From Hybos culiciformis (taxonomy: Eukaryota > Arthropoda > Insecta > Diptera > Hybotidae): DNA of 64,000 bases. Under the pieces are notes generated by a model that was given only the letters and a program-made list of their open reading frames with translations, was not told where the DNA came from and did not search any database. This document shows, piece after piece, positions 1-13,457 of the stretch. Every line of letters starts with the position of its first letter. The first letter of the stretch is position 1. Location of the stretch: NCBI GenBank assembly GCA_964007475.1, contig OZ023273.1:106886485-106950484 (forward strand). The letters run 5' to 3'. A program made the position numbers and the translations under genes.

Positions 1-1362
1 ATATGGGCATTTACCTGAAATATTCCGGAAAACTGAATATCCCACAAATATTCCACTAATGGAAATAGGTTATAAGGCTCGATCAATTATTTTTTTTTTT
101 TTTGTTTTTTTAAATTGATAATTCTTATATTTTATTTTTCGTAAATATTTTTGATATGATATTTGATATGCATAATACGACGATGGTCATTTCATTAAAG
201 ATTCTTGCCTTCATTATTAACATACACATTGATGCGATATGAAGGTTTTTACTCAAAAGGTATTAAATCAAATTTTAAAAATTAATTGGATCTTTAATTA
301 TAATTCAATTCCAAAAATTCAATACAAAAGAAAAAATAAGTAATTTATCTTAGTAATTGTAAATGCATTTCTACCTTAAAAATTTGGACTTCTCTTATTC
401 AAACCATCAAATTTTTTCTTATAATTAATGCTCCTCTGTGGAGGTTACTAATTAAAAATGTCTCATTCGTTTTATTTCATTAATTTTAGATTTTATTTTT
501 ATAATAAGAACACATAGTTAATTTCAAAAAAACCTTAAGACACAATTTTCCAAAATCGAGCTCAATTTTTCCTAAATTCTATTATCGCGCCCTAAGAGCT
601 TCTGTACAGAAAAATCCATTTGATCTATCTTGCGTAACTGATCTTTTCTCTAAGAGCATTGAACCAAATAAATCGTTATATTGATATGAGAAATATGTTG
701 GAAAAACAACGAACCCAAATTGTGAAAAATTCAAAAAAAACCAAAACAACAAATTGGCGCATAAGCCTTTATGCGGATGCAGTTGGTTTCATGTTGTCAA
801 GTGCCTAACGATACTTGAAAAAAAAGTCAGCTATCGAATAGGATCAAAAATATGTCAAAAAAGTGAATTGGTTGGATCGTTGAATTACTAAGCCCCACGG
901 GTAGGGTATAAAATAAGTCAACAGGCCCAGGTGCAATCTATAACCGATAACCCAAATCCTAATTTTACCAATTTTATTCTTCTACATGCTACCCCTAATA
1001 TAGAATGAGATTTGAGGTCAGAGATCACTAATTCAAAATAATATAAATTTTAAAATTCTAAAATTTTTTTGAAAATATTCGACATAAATTGACTTAAATC
1101 GATGAGAAGTTTTCAAAAGAATCCAAATCTATATGCAACAAATTCGGTATTCCTTTTTTAGAAAATTTTGATATTATTTGCTTTCTGTTTATCCGTCGGT
1201 TTTCAATCGATCGATTTTATCAATGCCAAAATATGCTCGATTTCGTTCACTCTGATATAAACTTATAAGATAGAAGCTCTCAAACGCTGAAAGGTCTAAA
1301 CTATTCTCAAGTAAAATTTATAAAATTTTAATTTTTTTAAAGGTTTTATGGATTCTGATCAA

Positions 1363-1678
1363 ATTAAGAGGACTTCGTACCAGTTTGGATTTTTCGTCCC
1401 AAAATGTGATTGATAGCCGTTTTAGATTATTTTAAAGTTTAATTTAGAAAAAACATTTCATTCACAACCTCAGGAGTGTTTCATACTTTAAAATGGTATA
1501 AAACTTTTTAGAATCGGTTAAGGCTAAGGGCATGAAATCTCTTAAAAACCATTTTGTGACCCAAAACAGAGGTTGTGAATGAAATGTTATTTCTGAATTA
1601 AACTTTAAAATAATCTAAAATTGATTTTCAAAAAAAATTTGGGACTAAAAATCAAAACTGGTACCAAGTCCCTTTAAT
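1363..1678. repeat. Palindromic (foldback) repeat
   Basis: The left arm begins ATTAAGAGGACTTCGTACC. The right arm ends with its imperfect reverse complement, GGTACCAAGTCCCTTTAAT. Pairing continues inward through AACATTTCATTCACAACCTC and its complement, so the arms are about 110-120 bp. No clear target duplication was found. It is probably a small foldback MITE. Confidence 0.6.
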
Positions 1679-2106
1679 ATATGGGTCGAAGTCGATTAAA
1701 GAAATCTTGAAAAAATTGTTGAATTTCGATTGTGCCCAAAAATTCAGACTGAGTTTCCATGAAAATTATTGTATAAGTAGATGTCGATTGAAAGAACCTA
1801 AAAACATTCTAGTCCAGATTGTGACCAATAATTCTGACCAGGTTGGCTCTTCATTTAATATATATTATTTTAAAGAGGTTTCCACTTTTATTTTCATGAG
1901 TTTTTCTCACAAATATAATTGTCAAATTACTTTCAGAGCTATTGCATCAATTGAAGACTCCTGATAAAATTTTAAATAAAAATGAAACGTTTGCAAATTA
2001 AAATTCAAAAAAATTTGCTTACTCGACTTCAATTCACCTAATGAAGTAAATTAACCATTAGAAATGCGAATATATTCTTTGTGCATAGAAAACTATGTGT
2101 AACATA

Positions 2107-2688
2107 TGGCTCTGTTTCTAAAATTTCTTAAAAATTTATAAGAATTCAGATGTTCTTAGTATTATTTTAACCGTTTTTTTGAGTCAGTAAATGTCTAAAT
2201 AGTTTTTTTTGTTTGAAGTTAATTTATCAAACTTTTTAACGTCTCCTTTAATAATATTACCTCTTTTTATTTTTCAGTAACAATAGTAATTTTTTTTTCG
2301 TTTCGAGTCACGGTTTCAGGTCACGGAAACTAGAATTAATTGTCAGTTAATAGGATTACAAAATTTAATGCGAATACTTTTTCGAAGCGTTTTTAGTGCA
2401 ATAAATGAAATAAAAAAAATGAAGGTGGTAAATAATCTTACTTTTAGAGAATTTTGCGTTGAAACATTGATATCGTTAAAACAACATTCAAAATTTTAGT
2501 CAACGAGTCACGAATACAAAGAAGAATTTCATTGTCTTCAAAAAAAAAAAAAAAACTCTCACTTCATTGAATAAGGGGACGAGCCAAGCTTTAAAAATCT
2601 GTTAAACTTTTTCAAATAGGACGTCTATTTACTGAGAAATCGGAGCAAACGTCAAAAAATGGTTTAGAGTCACGGCGAAACAGAGCCA
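2107..2688. mobile_element. MITE with TIR TGGCTCTGTTTC and TA duplication
   Basis: The left end reads TA|TGGCTCTGTTTC and the right end GAAACAGAGCCA|TA, giving a 12-bp perfect terminal inverted repeat flanked by TA on both sides. This is the Tc1/mariner-type insertion signature. The 582-bp interior shows no transposase. Confidence 0.6.
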
Positions 2689-5486
2689 TATTAACATCAT
2701 AATTTATACGAAAATATAGTGTGCAAGATTTTCATCATCATTCTGTCTTTCTATAGAACAGCTACATTATAATTCGAACACTGAAATCAAAAATAAACGA
2801 CAACATTATCTTAATTTGAATCAATAATCCTATTTACTACTTACTAAAAAAGTTAAGATAATTTAATATTACAAGGTCAAAACATAAATACTGTGAACAC
2901 AATATACAAAAATTATGATAAGGAAAAAAAAAAGAAATTCCTTTTACATAATTTTCCTAATTTCACTTTACTATTATATTTACCTTCATAATTTCCAAGT
3001 TAATAAATATTAATATTCATTTTTATATCATTATTCTCAAAAAATGTTCTTTTTTAATACTAAATTTTAATTGGAAAATATTTAACGTTTAAATTATAAA
3101 TAGGAATTTTCGCAGAAAATAAAAAGAAATTAAAAGCTAATTCTTATGAGTTCTTGTAATTTTTTTTTTTCACAAGAGATATGCAAATATTATTAAGAGC
3201 TCGTTCTAGACTCGTTGATAACCTTAATTTGTTTGTATATGAATAAAATTTCGCAAGTAAATGATATTTCCTTAATAGACCTGACATAAGATCAGAAATT
3301 TTTCACTATTGTCTTAGTAAAATTAAATTTTCTAACCAGAAAATTATTTGTAAATAAATTCAGGAAGCAGAAACTTAAATTAAAAGGAGCATTATTTTTG
3401 TTTGAAATTTTTTCCCAACTTTTTCATAAGAACAGAATAAAAGGTTTTCAATACATGTATAGGTAGGTATATTAAAGCAAAATTAAATATACCGACTATT
3501 TTACAGCATCCTTTACTTTATTTTAAAACTATAATGTTGCAAATTATCGATTTAAATTTTATTTTCTTTTTTCTGTTGAGCACAAGATATTTTCTTTTCA
3601 ATGTTCTTTTTTTCTTCTTCTTTTTTTTTTTTTGAATAAAAATAACATAATGAACTCCTTGCAACCCCATGGAGTTATTGATTAACAAAACGTAAATTCA
3701 TTTAAATACTCCATTCATCCTTGTCGGTTTATATATATAATATTTAATAGTAGATACAACAAAATAATATCACACATTTAAATATATACCTACTTTTAAA
3801 AATTAAAAAGTTAACAAAAAAGAAAAAATTATATTGCTCCCGGTTGTTGGTATAATGATTTCGACCTGATGCCATTTTCATTTAATATTGTATTCATCAT
3901 GTTTCGTCCTCAAAATTCTATTCACATTTATTTCGGCAAGTTGTTATTCTCTAAAACAATAATATAATGTAATACTAATATTATATGCACCTGAAAAAAA
4001 CTGTCACAACTTCCGCTAAAATATATATGCAAGATATTTATATAGAACACATTAGAAATTAAATGAATAGTTTACACTTCTAATGATCCAAAAAATAAAT
4101 TTTTTGAAATCTCAAATTTTAACAATTCGAATTCATCAGCAGGAAGTTATGTTACAATGACATGTCAAATAATGATTTTTGAAGCTATCACTGTAAAGTG
4201 TAAATGAATGAAGTCTATCACTGTAAATTATGGGAGGCTTAGTATACTTTTATTATCCATTTTCAGAAACGGCTCGATCAATTTTTAGAGTGAAATTTTG
4301 AGTTATTTTGTCGTTCAAGGGAAAATGTAAGTCAAGATTTCAAAATGAAAAAAAAAATTTAATGTTCTAATTCTAATTTCTATCTATCGACCTCGGAATT
4401 TTTACTACAAAAATGACATCAACTCAGGCGGGCTTGATTCAGGAAAAATTATATTACATATTTAAAAATAAAAATGTTTACAATAAGCGTAAGTCGCCCA
4501 TATGTCTGTAAGTTAAAAAACAAAATAAAAATGAAGAAAAATCAATGCATAACTAATTGATTTGGGTTTTTTTTTTATTTTATTTCGTTTTTTTTTTTTT
4601 TCATTTCATTTTGGTCATTTCAGAAGAGTTTTGCGCAATTTGTAACAGATCACAAAAATGAGTTTCCTTTTTTTTCTTCAACAACAAAATACACTTAATC
4701 TTTATAAACAAAATCGAATTCAATTCATCTGCAACACTTCTTTGAAGTTATTTGCCAACAAAATGAATACCACAAAAAAAAATTGTTTTTTTTTGTTTTT
4801 TTTTAAAACTTTTACTTTGCCGCAAATTAGCTACGCTTAGAATATTAATTCCTCCAGGTGATCCCAATTGAAGTCTTGAATTATTTGAATTTTTTTTTTT
4901 TTTTTTTATTTAGTTTAAAGGCAATATTCAGCCTCTTTGTTTTTTATGTCAGTAATTAGAATTTATCTGATGAGATTTATTTTGTTGTTTTAATAAAAAA
5001 ATGAAAAATTTATTATTATTTTAAATAAATTCTGTATTTTTTTTATTTATTTCACTTAATTTATCAGGCATTATGTTGAATGGCACACGAAAGTTAAATC
5101 CATAGACTTTATGGAAACTAACATACATGCACATGCACATAAATATATAACTATGTACATACATACATTCATATGTATGTATGATGTGTATATGTAAAGA
5201 AAAAAGTTCATTTGACTTTTATAACATAAGTTCAGTATAATTTTGTAATAAATTTAATACTGCAAACAAATTTTTGATTCTTCGAAATCTTCTTATGAAT
5301 AAATGCTACAACTAAAATTAAACAACGAAGTTCAATTTAATAACTAACTACTTTCATACAGGGAGAATAAAATAGCAATATTACTAGAGGCCTTACCTTT
5401 TAAGAAGAATTTCTTTAAATTTATAATGTTTTGTAAGAGATTTCATATTTTTAAAAAAAATTTTATACACACATAGTACTCTAATG

Positions 5487-5978
5487 CAGTGGTTCCCAAA
5501 GTGTGGGTCGCGAGCTGATTCTAGGTTGGTCGCCAATAATTTTATTATTTAATTTTTTGTATTTATTTAATTAAATTGATGCAATATTTTTATATACAGG
5601 TAAAAGTCTGTATTAAAAAGGTTACAGTACAAAATTCATATTCAGTTTTACACACTGCAGCTTTAAAAGTACTACTTCCGAATGGAACACAACGTCTTAT
5701 ATATGTGAATATGCATTTTCAGCAATGTTTGCATTAAAAAAACAAATATCGCAATAAAAATCAATTATCAAACTCACTTCACTAATACAAAATTAGATGT
5801 CGAAGATCTTATTAGCAAAAATAGAAAACAGGCCCATTTATCTCATTTATTAATTATTTTGATATTAATAAATTTATGAATTAAAGTTTTTACTTTTTAC
5901 TTTTTTTTTACAGGTGGGTAGCGAAAACCTTAGGGTTTTAATTAGTGGGTCGCGGCTGGTAGAAGTAGGGAACCCCTG
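5487..5978. mobile_element. Non-autonomous hAT element, 492 bp, TSD CTCTAATG
   Basis: The element is flanked by an exact 8-bp direct repeat, CTCTAATG, at 5479-5486 and 5979-5986. Its ends are CAGTGGTTCCC and GGGAACCCCTG, an imperfect terminal inverted repeat; the CAG start and 8-bp duplication are hAT hallmarks. A decayed transposase C-terminus lies inside, so this is a deletion derivative and not a coding-free MITE. Confidence 0.85.
5695..5846 (+). pseudogene. hAT transposase C-terminal remnant
   Basis: One frame starting at 5695 reads SYICEYAFSAMFALKKQIS and then meets a stop. A second frame from 5793 reads LDVEDLISKNRKQAHLSH. Together they resemble the C-terminal hAT dimerisation region of ZBED/SCAND3-like transposases, in which a C-E-x-A/G-F-S-x-M segment is followed by a Q-A-H/Q-x-S-H end. 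The frameshift and stop show it is dead. It sits inside the hAT element bounded by CTCTAATG. Confidence 0.55.
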
Positions 5979-7902
5979 CTCTAATGCTCTGATGCCCTCA
6001 ATTATTGTTATCTTCTTTCAATAATTAATTATACCGAAGAATTTCGTTTTGCTACGTACTTAAAGTTACTTCAAAACTCAAGGAAAATCCTCTTGCATAT
6101 AAAATTCAAAACCCTATACTTGAATTAAAAATACCAATACACTTCAAAAATTTATTCGCTGAATGAAATTTCCTATTTTGCGTTAAAACAATTTAAAAGT
6201 TTTTGAATAATAACTTTTTCAATTAAACTGCATTATAAACTAATTTATTTTTTCTAATTTCCTGAGTTATGTTTCTTGAAAATTTAATACTTGAGGACAT
6301 AAATTTATAAATAAAAACTTTTATAAGAAATTTATAGCTTTTTATTTGTTGATTTTTACAAAACTAAACATAAATAATGTCCCTTAACTTTTATCATCGA
6401 AAAGAAAAATATTTAATTTTATGCAAGGACTTAATTATTATAATAATTTCAATAAAATCACGTTTCTTGAATAAATTAAAATGGTTTTGTAATATTTGTA
6501 AATCTTAAATATTATTTTCTTTTTAAAGGTTATATCCAAAAGTTCAAGTTCTTGAACCAAAGAAAAATTCATTAACAATATACTTTGAGCATTTATACTT
6601 AAAGACTTAATCCTTAAATTTAAAGAAATTTTTAATTTAGAGAATTTATTTCTGAATTACTACAAGTCTTGTTCCAAATCGAACACAAATCAAAGTAAGC
6701 TTTTGGTTCAAACATTAAACTACAGGAACTAGAGTTTTATAGACACAGGAAATGTGTTCAACTTTAAAAAAAGTCATCAATATATTTGCCTCTAAAATTA
6801 ATTTAACTCCATTTAAGCTAAATTGGTATACTTATAAGAGCATAAATTTCCTGATAATTTATGTACGTACAAGTTTAATTTTAGAGAACATCAATCAGGA
6901 TGGAAAATATATTCGTACATAAAATATATAACTAATATTTTATTTGCAAAATTTTAAGTTTTTATAGCGGAAAAATAAAGGAAAGGTGGAACTTTTTTTT
7001 AATTTTTTTTTGTTGTAAAATAATCGTGATTATCAACGCCTATTTTAGCTTTTAGGGCGATATTTTTGTATTCTTCGTTTAAAAAAAATGATAATTCATC
7101 AATTTAATGAATGTTGATTTTTGATATGATCTTTGTATGATAAATATTTTGATTACAAAAAAAAAGGAATGCTTGAATGATTCATAATTCAATGAATATT
7201 CAAATCATTGAAATTGTATAAAAATTAAAAAACAAAAAAATTTTGGAATTTATGTACAAAAATTTTAATAAAATGACTTTGCATTAAAATATTTAAAAAT
7301 TTATACGATTATTTTTCTTTAAAAAAAAAATGACATTGACACACGAAGTATTTTAAGGAAGAAAAATTTGTTATTTATTTTTAAACTCTTACTTGACAAA
7401 ATCATGATTGATAAGTAAAATAAACTATATAAATAAAAATTTTATATGGCATACAAATTTTTAAAACTTGGAAAAGACTAGAGTGCATAGAAAAATTTAC
7501 TATCTTATCTTTACATTGAAGAGATTGAAAATCTTAAAAATTTTTTTAAATATTTCAAAAATATGTTAAAATTTAATTCTGCATAAATTCAAAGAATTTA
7601 CAGCAGGGCATTTTTCGATAGTATAAACCCACTTTAACTTCAAATTCCAAAAATATTTAGATTTTTAATTCAAAAAAATTATAGTTTTTATTTATGTAAA
7701 TTATAATTCGGAAATCTAAATATTTAACAAAATAATTTTAATGCTCTATTATTATCAAATTAATATTATAACCAAAAAAAAAAAGTTGTTTGTGATAAAT
7801 CTTCTTATATTTATTGTGTAATTTATCACTTCATATTTTTCAAAAATTTATGTCTAATAAATTGGTTTATTATTTTTAAAATTTTTTTTTTGTAATTTAT
7901 AG

Positions 7903-8014
7903 GAAGGTGTCTCAGATCCACCAAGCACATCATCAATAAGTAGATTATTAAGAGGATCAGATAGAACAACTGAGGATGGTAGAAAAGATTACAGCATACA
8001 TGGTATTTTGGGCG
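7903..8014 (+). CDS. gsb: gsb exon: end of paired domain and octapeptide
   Basis: The acceptor is TTTATAG at 7896-7902 and the donor GTAAGT at 8015-8020. The exon is 112 nt: 36 codons from phase 0 plus one base. It encodes [18 protein letters not shown], then the acidic linker and [10 protein letters not shown], the octapeptide repression motif of Pax3/7 proteins. Its last base G joins GA of the next exon to make Gly, giving [18 protein letters not shown] as expected for gooseberry. Confidence 0.9.
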
Positions 8015-11000
8015 GTAAGTTTTTTAAAAATATTTATACGTTATAAATTTATAGATTTATTTTCTATGATGGATGGATTCAATATTCAATGTTCATACTT
8101 AATATAATATCAAATTTAAATTAGTTAAAAAAAATTCTTGTTTGGAATATGAAACTTATTCAAAAATAACGACGAAAGTGTTATTTTCTAGTTTTTTTTT
8201 TCTCGAATTTTTTATTCATAAATCATACTTTTAAGAATACTTTGTACAACAAGCAATACTTTTTCAAATACAATTCCCTTTTTTGGTATTATTTAAATCT
8301 AAGTATTTGAATATTAACAGTTTTAAAGAAATTAATTTTATTTTAATTAATAATAATATGCCTGATTCCTCACTATAATAAAAAAAAAGGACCCATTCAA
8401 TTATTTATGTAATGATACGAAAAAAATTACATTTTCCGTTTTTGTTCTTTCTATAACGCGTATTATAATAAATCATGTTTTATTTGAATTATCTAATACA
8501 TTCGTAATAGTAGATTACAATACATGGTAAGAAAATTTATTATTCTTGCGAGTTGTGTATACACACAAACACATAGACACGAGTCATATTTATATCACGA
8601 GACCGAAGGTCGAGTGATATAATATTGACGAGTGCCTATGTGTTTGTGTGTATACACAACGAGCTGTATAACAAATATTATTACCATGTATTGTATACTG
8701 CTTTAATGTGCATGGGAGAGGGAGTTGAAAACAATACATTTACAATGAAAAAAATAAACAAAAAAGTTCAAAATGAAGCAAGGAAATAAAATTTAATTAA
8801 TACGGAAGTAAATTTATTTCTCGAAATGATTTCAAACCGGATGATTTAAGATCAGCTAATTCCTAAAATATTAAAAAAAAATTAGTAATTTTTCCAAAAA
8901 AAATTATTCATTTTCTTTTTTGCAAAAAAAAAAATCGAATAATTTTTTTTTAGAAAAATTACTAATTTTTTTTTTATTATTTTAGGAACTTATGGTCTTC
9001 TTAAATTTTATTTAATTTTATTTTTAATTATTAAAAAAAATAATAATAATTTTATAATTTTTTTTTTTATAATTAAAAATAAAATCAAATAATAAATATA
9101 TGTATAGTTATAATTTATATTTACAATAAATAATCTCCTTGTTGCCGCCATTTTCCTCGTTTGTTGATAAAAGAAAAAAAATTCTTACTTGACATTTGAC
9201 AATTGACAGCAAATTTTATAATGACAACAAAGATATTTTCAGGGTTACCATTGTTCTATTTTTATTCATTTTGTTTTTTTGAATAAAAATAAGTGCAATT
9301 TTTGAAGTGTGGTTTAAATTTTTGTACTAAAATCCAACCAAACTCGTTTAAAAATTTAGTAGTAGAGGTTCGAAGATCCTTTAAAAATAGTAGATTGAAA
9401 CACATGTTAAGAAAATTCATCGACTGATCGACTGGCCGCTTTTTAGAAAAAAAAAAATATCCGCGTATTTTTTTATTTGTTCTTTTTTTTTTTTTTGTTT
9501 GCTCAGAGGGAAAATATAGATTAGCTCAGAGGGAAAATATAGATTTTTAGCATTATAAACTAAGCTTTGTTTGACATTGATATGATGCATGTGAGAGGTA
9601 TACATTTGCAATTTTTTTTTTTTTTTTGGTATTTGTCTGTTTAAAATATTGTGAGTGTGAGTGATATTATTTTTGTTTATAGTATTACGCAGTTCAAAAT
9701 GAAGAATGTAAATACAATATAGAGCAATGTAAATACAATTTACATCACAGGGAAATGTAAATACAATTTACATTCCTCTATAATTGCATGTGTATTGATG
9801 CATGTAATGGAGCATTTACCGAGCTAAATTTGCGAATGTAAATACAACTTACCGAAGCCATGCGCATTAAAATATTTGTAAATATATTAATGAAATCATA
9901 AAGGAAGTATAAATAGAGGAATTAGTCCCATACAAAAAATGCTAACAAAAATAGTGAAACAAAAAATCCATATCACAACCCCATGAGCTTTTTTTTTGTA
10001 TTTTTTAGACTTCCACTCTCACAAAAGCTTTTAAAACTTTAAAAATTGTGTAGAACTGTTGTTAGAGTACCATTCAAATCACTTGACCAATCCGTTATGC
10101 AAAGCTTTCCCTTTTCATTACAAAACTCCATACAAAATTGCATGAACTTTTTTTCTTAAATAATTTCCCCTAAATTTTATATGGAATTTTGTAATGGAAA
10201 GGGAAAGCTTAGCATAACGGATTGGTCAAGTGATTTGAATCGTACTCTATTTTTGAAGTTTTAAGAGCATTTGTGAGAGTGGAATTTGTGATATGGATTT
10301 TTTGTTTCACTATTTTTATTACCATTTTTTGTATGGGACTAATTCCCCTATTTATACTTCCTTTATGATGAAATCTAAATATAATGCAAGTGCAGCAAAA
10401 ATATAATTCTCTGTCAATATTGCATACTCATGAATGACATTAACTGTGTGCTGTACAATAGGAAAAATTATGTGTCATCTTCGTCTAATATATAAAAATG
10501 TAAATTATCTGTTTCTCTGTTTCTCTGTTTCTCTGTTTCTCTGTTTCTCTTTTTCTCTGTATCTCTGTATGTATCTCTGTTTTTTTTGATCCGAGGTCCC
10601 AACGGGAGCGCTACATTAGAAGCCGCATTTTGCAATTTAGGTATATTCAGAATGATAAAATGTTGTAGCGTTGGACCCGAAAATCCTATTTAAAAAACTG
10701 GAATTTGAAAGGGCTCCTACCGTTGTCCCAGGGCTCAATTGGGGGGCAATACAACAAATTTCCAAATTTTGAAAATACGGAGCCCAGAGACCCGAGATGC
10801 TTATAGGGTACTAGAAATTTTGACCCGAAGCACCGATGTGGGGATATGTAGCAAATTTTGAGATCCCAATTTTTTTACTGCCCACAATCTGGATAAAAGT
10901 GTTTTGATATTAATATAAGTTCGGTACTACCGAGCGAAGCCGGGTATTTCAACTAGTATTATATAAATGTGATCACCGTAAAAAAAAAAGTTTTAGAGAT

Positions 11001-13420
11001 CCTAAAAATAGAGAGAAATTTACTGGGACTATTTCGAATAAGCTATATTTGTGTAAGAAGATTTATTAATGTGAGAGAAGGACAACCATTTAAAAAAGGC
11101 AAAAAACTGCTTAATATTGCTTTCATACTAGGTATAATCCTATAAAAAATACTGGCAGAGATTTTGGTACCCACGGAAAGGATTTTAATATTTCATAGTA
11201 ATAAAAAAAAAATTTCCAATAAGCAAAAGTACTAGGCTGAGCGAAACAACGTTCGCACCGGGATCGACATCAATTTTTATCAGTGTTTTAATTATAAAAA
11301 AATTAATAATTACATTGGCTTTAAAAGTTTAAACTTTAAAGTATTGCATATTTTAAAATAAACTAACTACTGTATACTAAAAACCAACAATATAATATTT
11401 TTACCTATAACATTGTTATTACAATTAATTTAAATGTAGTCATCCCATCATAATTAGTGGTAAAAAATTATTTTCCATAGAAAAATAAATGAACTTATTT
11501 TCAATATATATATATATACATAGCTAATTAATTCAGTTATTAAAGGAATTACAATTAATTTTTTCCAGGAATTTCTAAGTGCAATTTCATTTATATGTAG
11601 GAAGTTTGCAAAGAATTTCATAGAAATTTTCCTTTTTGCTAATTAGTATTATTTTAAGAATATTATATTATGTGGTTATGATAAAGACATTTTCTTATTT
11701 TTAATAAATTTATCATAGGTATTGATGCTTTTTTTGCTCTGAATATTGATTGCTTACGTCATACTTTTACTAAAAATTTATTCATTAAAAAGGAAAAGCT
11801 CTATAATTTATTAAAAACTAATTAATTGAAAATAATTTAAGATAATTATTTGTTTAATTGATGATAATTAAATTTTGTATACTTATATATTTATTGAATA
11901 AGTTTTTATTTATATATTAACTAAAATATTGTCGATATGAGAACACTAATAAATATATTATAATAATTACCTTAATATTATTTTTTTATGATCTATTACA
12001 AAAATTCAGCACATTAAAAAGATTGCAGTGAATAAAAAAAATAATATTTAACAAATTCATTGGAAAACCGAAAACGAGCCCTTTGACTTCATTTGAAAAC
12101 ATACTTGTTAAAAAAGGTATATTTTGTGTAATTTAAAATAAACATGAAGTAAATCTCCTTCGTCAACAATTCCTTTTAACAACTGAAATCTCTCTTTTCA
12201 GTAATGCATAGTCCTGCTGCTTTCACGCATGGTTTGATTATATTAAGGCACGTTGACGTGAGTCTAGTATTTTGTTGGATTCTTTTGGGACTGAGAGGTT
12301 TAAAGTAAAATTAAAAATAAACAGGGACTCGGAGAGGTCTAAAACGTGCATAAATTAGAAAAATTTATCAAAAATGTATATGAAAAAAATTATTTCTTTT
12401 AAATTTTATTAAAATAAAAAGATATAAAAATTGTGACCGGCTCATGGTAAATAGTTTTAGGTAACTTTTTCTATATCAAAGAAGAATGTTTGGCGCAACT
12501 TTATTTTTAAAGGCCGATTTTCGCCTTTTGGAATCAAATTAATCTTTTAGCTTTAAAAATCTGTTTAAATTTAAAAAAATCGGGCCATTTATAAGGGAGG
12601 TATAGAATTCCTAAGAACTGTTTATTTCATTCTAGTGGCGTTTTAATGCTACTGAACCCCTCGACTGCTTCTCAATATACCTAAAGCATCTTAAATAAAC
12701 TCCCTTTTCTAAAAACCTACATCATTAAAGAGGTGCCAGAACCTCTGCTCATTTTCTTTGGATCATTATTATATATACAATTTAGAAAACGTTTTTTATC
12801 AAACTCTTATGTTAAGTTCCCCTGTATACTTATAATATTTTTAAGATTTTCATAAATTTTATTTTAAAAAAATTTATAATTTGAAACACTTTTTCGAAAA
12901 GAGAGATAATAATGTTTTGTTTACTTTTTTTTAATACATAGTTAATTTTCATTTCATTTCATAATTCTGATTTTGGATACCTTAAGTAAATTTTTTAATG
13001 CTTTAATTTTTAAATTAAACATTAATTTATATGGTTCTTATAATACTCCTTTATTTTTGGTTAATTGTTCTTGAGAAAACAAAAAAAAAAAAAAAGAACC
13101 AAAAATTAAGGAATATTCATAATAAAATAACTTAAAAGAAACTGATCACCTGCTGAAATGTTTAAAATAAAAATGCCATTAAAAATCATAAATTTATCAT
13201 TGATCTACATTAAATATGATACGATCTTAGCATAATATTCAACCAAGAGAACATTTTTTTAATAAAATTATGGGAATATGATGATGATGATGGTGATACA
13301 CAAAAATAACATACTATCATATAAAAATGAATATCCGTACATTATGTTGTTTATAAATTACCTAATCGAAATAAATTAATAATCATGTATCGATTTTTCT
13401 TGCATATATTATTATTATTA

Positions 13421-13457
<37 letters not shown>

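Larger units (their letters stand above)
1..7902. other. Non-coding DNA upstream of the gooseberry octapeptide exon (intron, partial)
   Basis: No paired-domain coding sequence is recognisable here, although the exon at 7903 opens in phase 0 with residues that lie at the end of the paired domain. This stretch is therefore read as intron, and the 5' exons of gooseberry lie before the window. It holds a palindrome (1363-1678), a TA-flanked MITE (2107-2688) and a hAT element (5487-5978). Simple TGTA/CA-rich sequence lies near 5130-5190. The rest is AT-rich with many A and T runs and shows no other gene. Confidence 0.6.
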
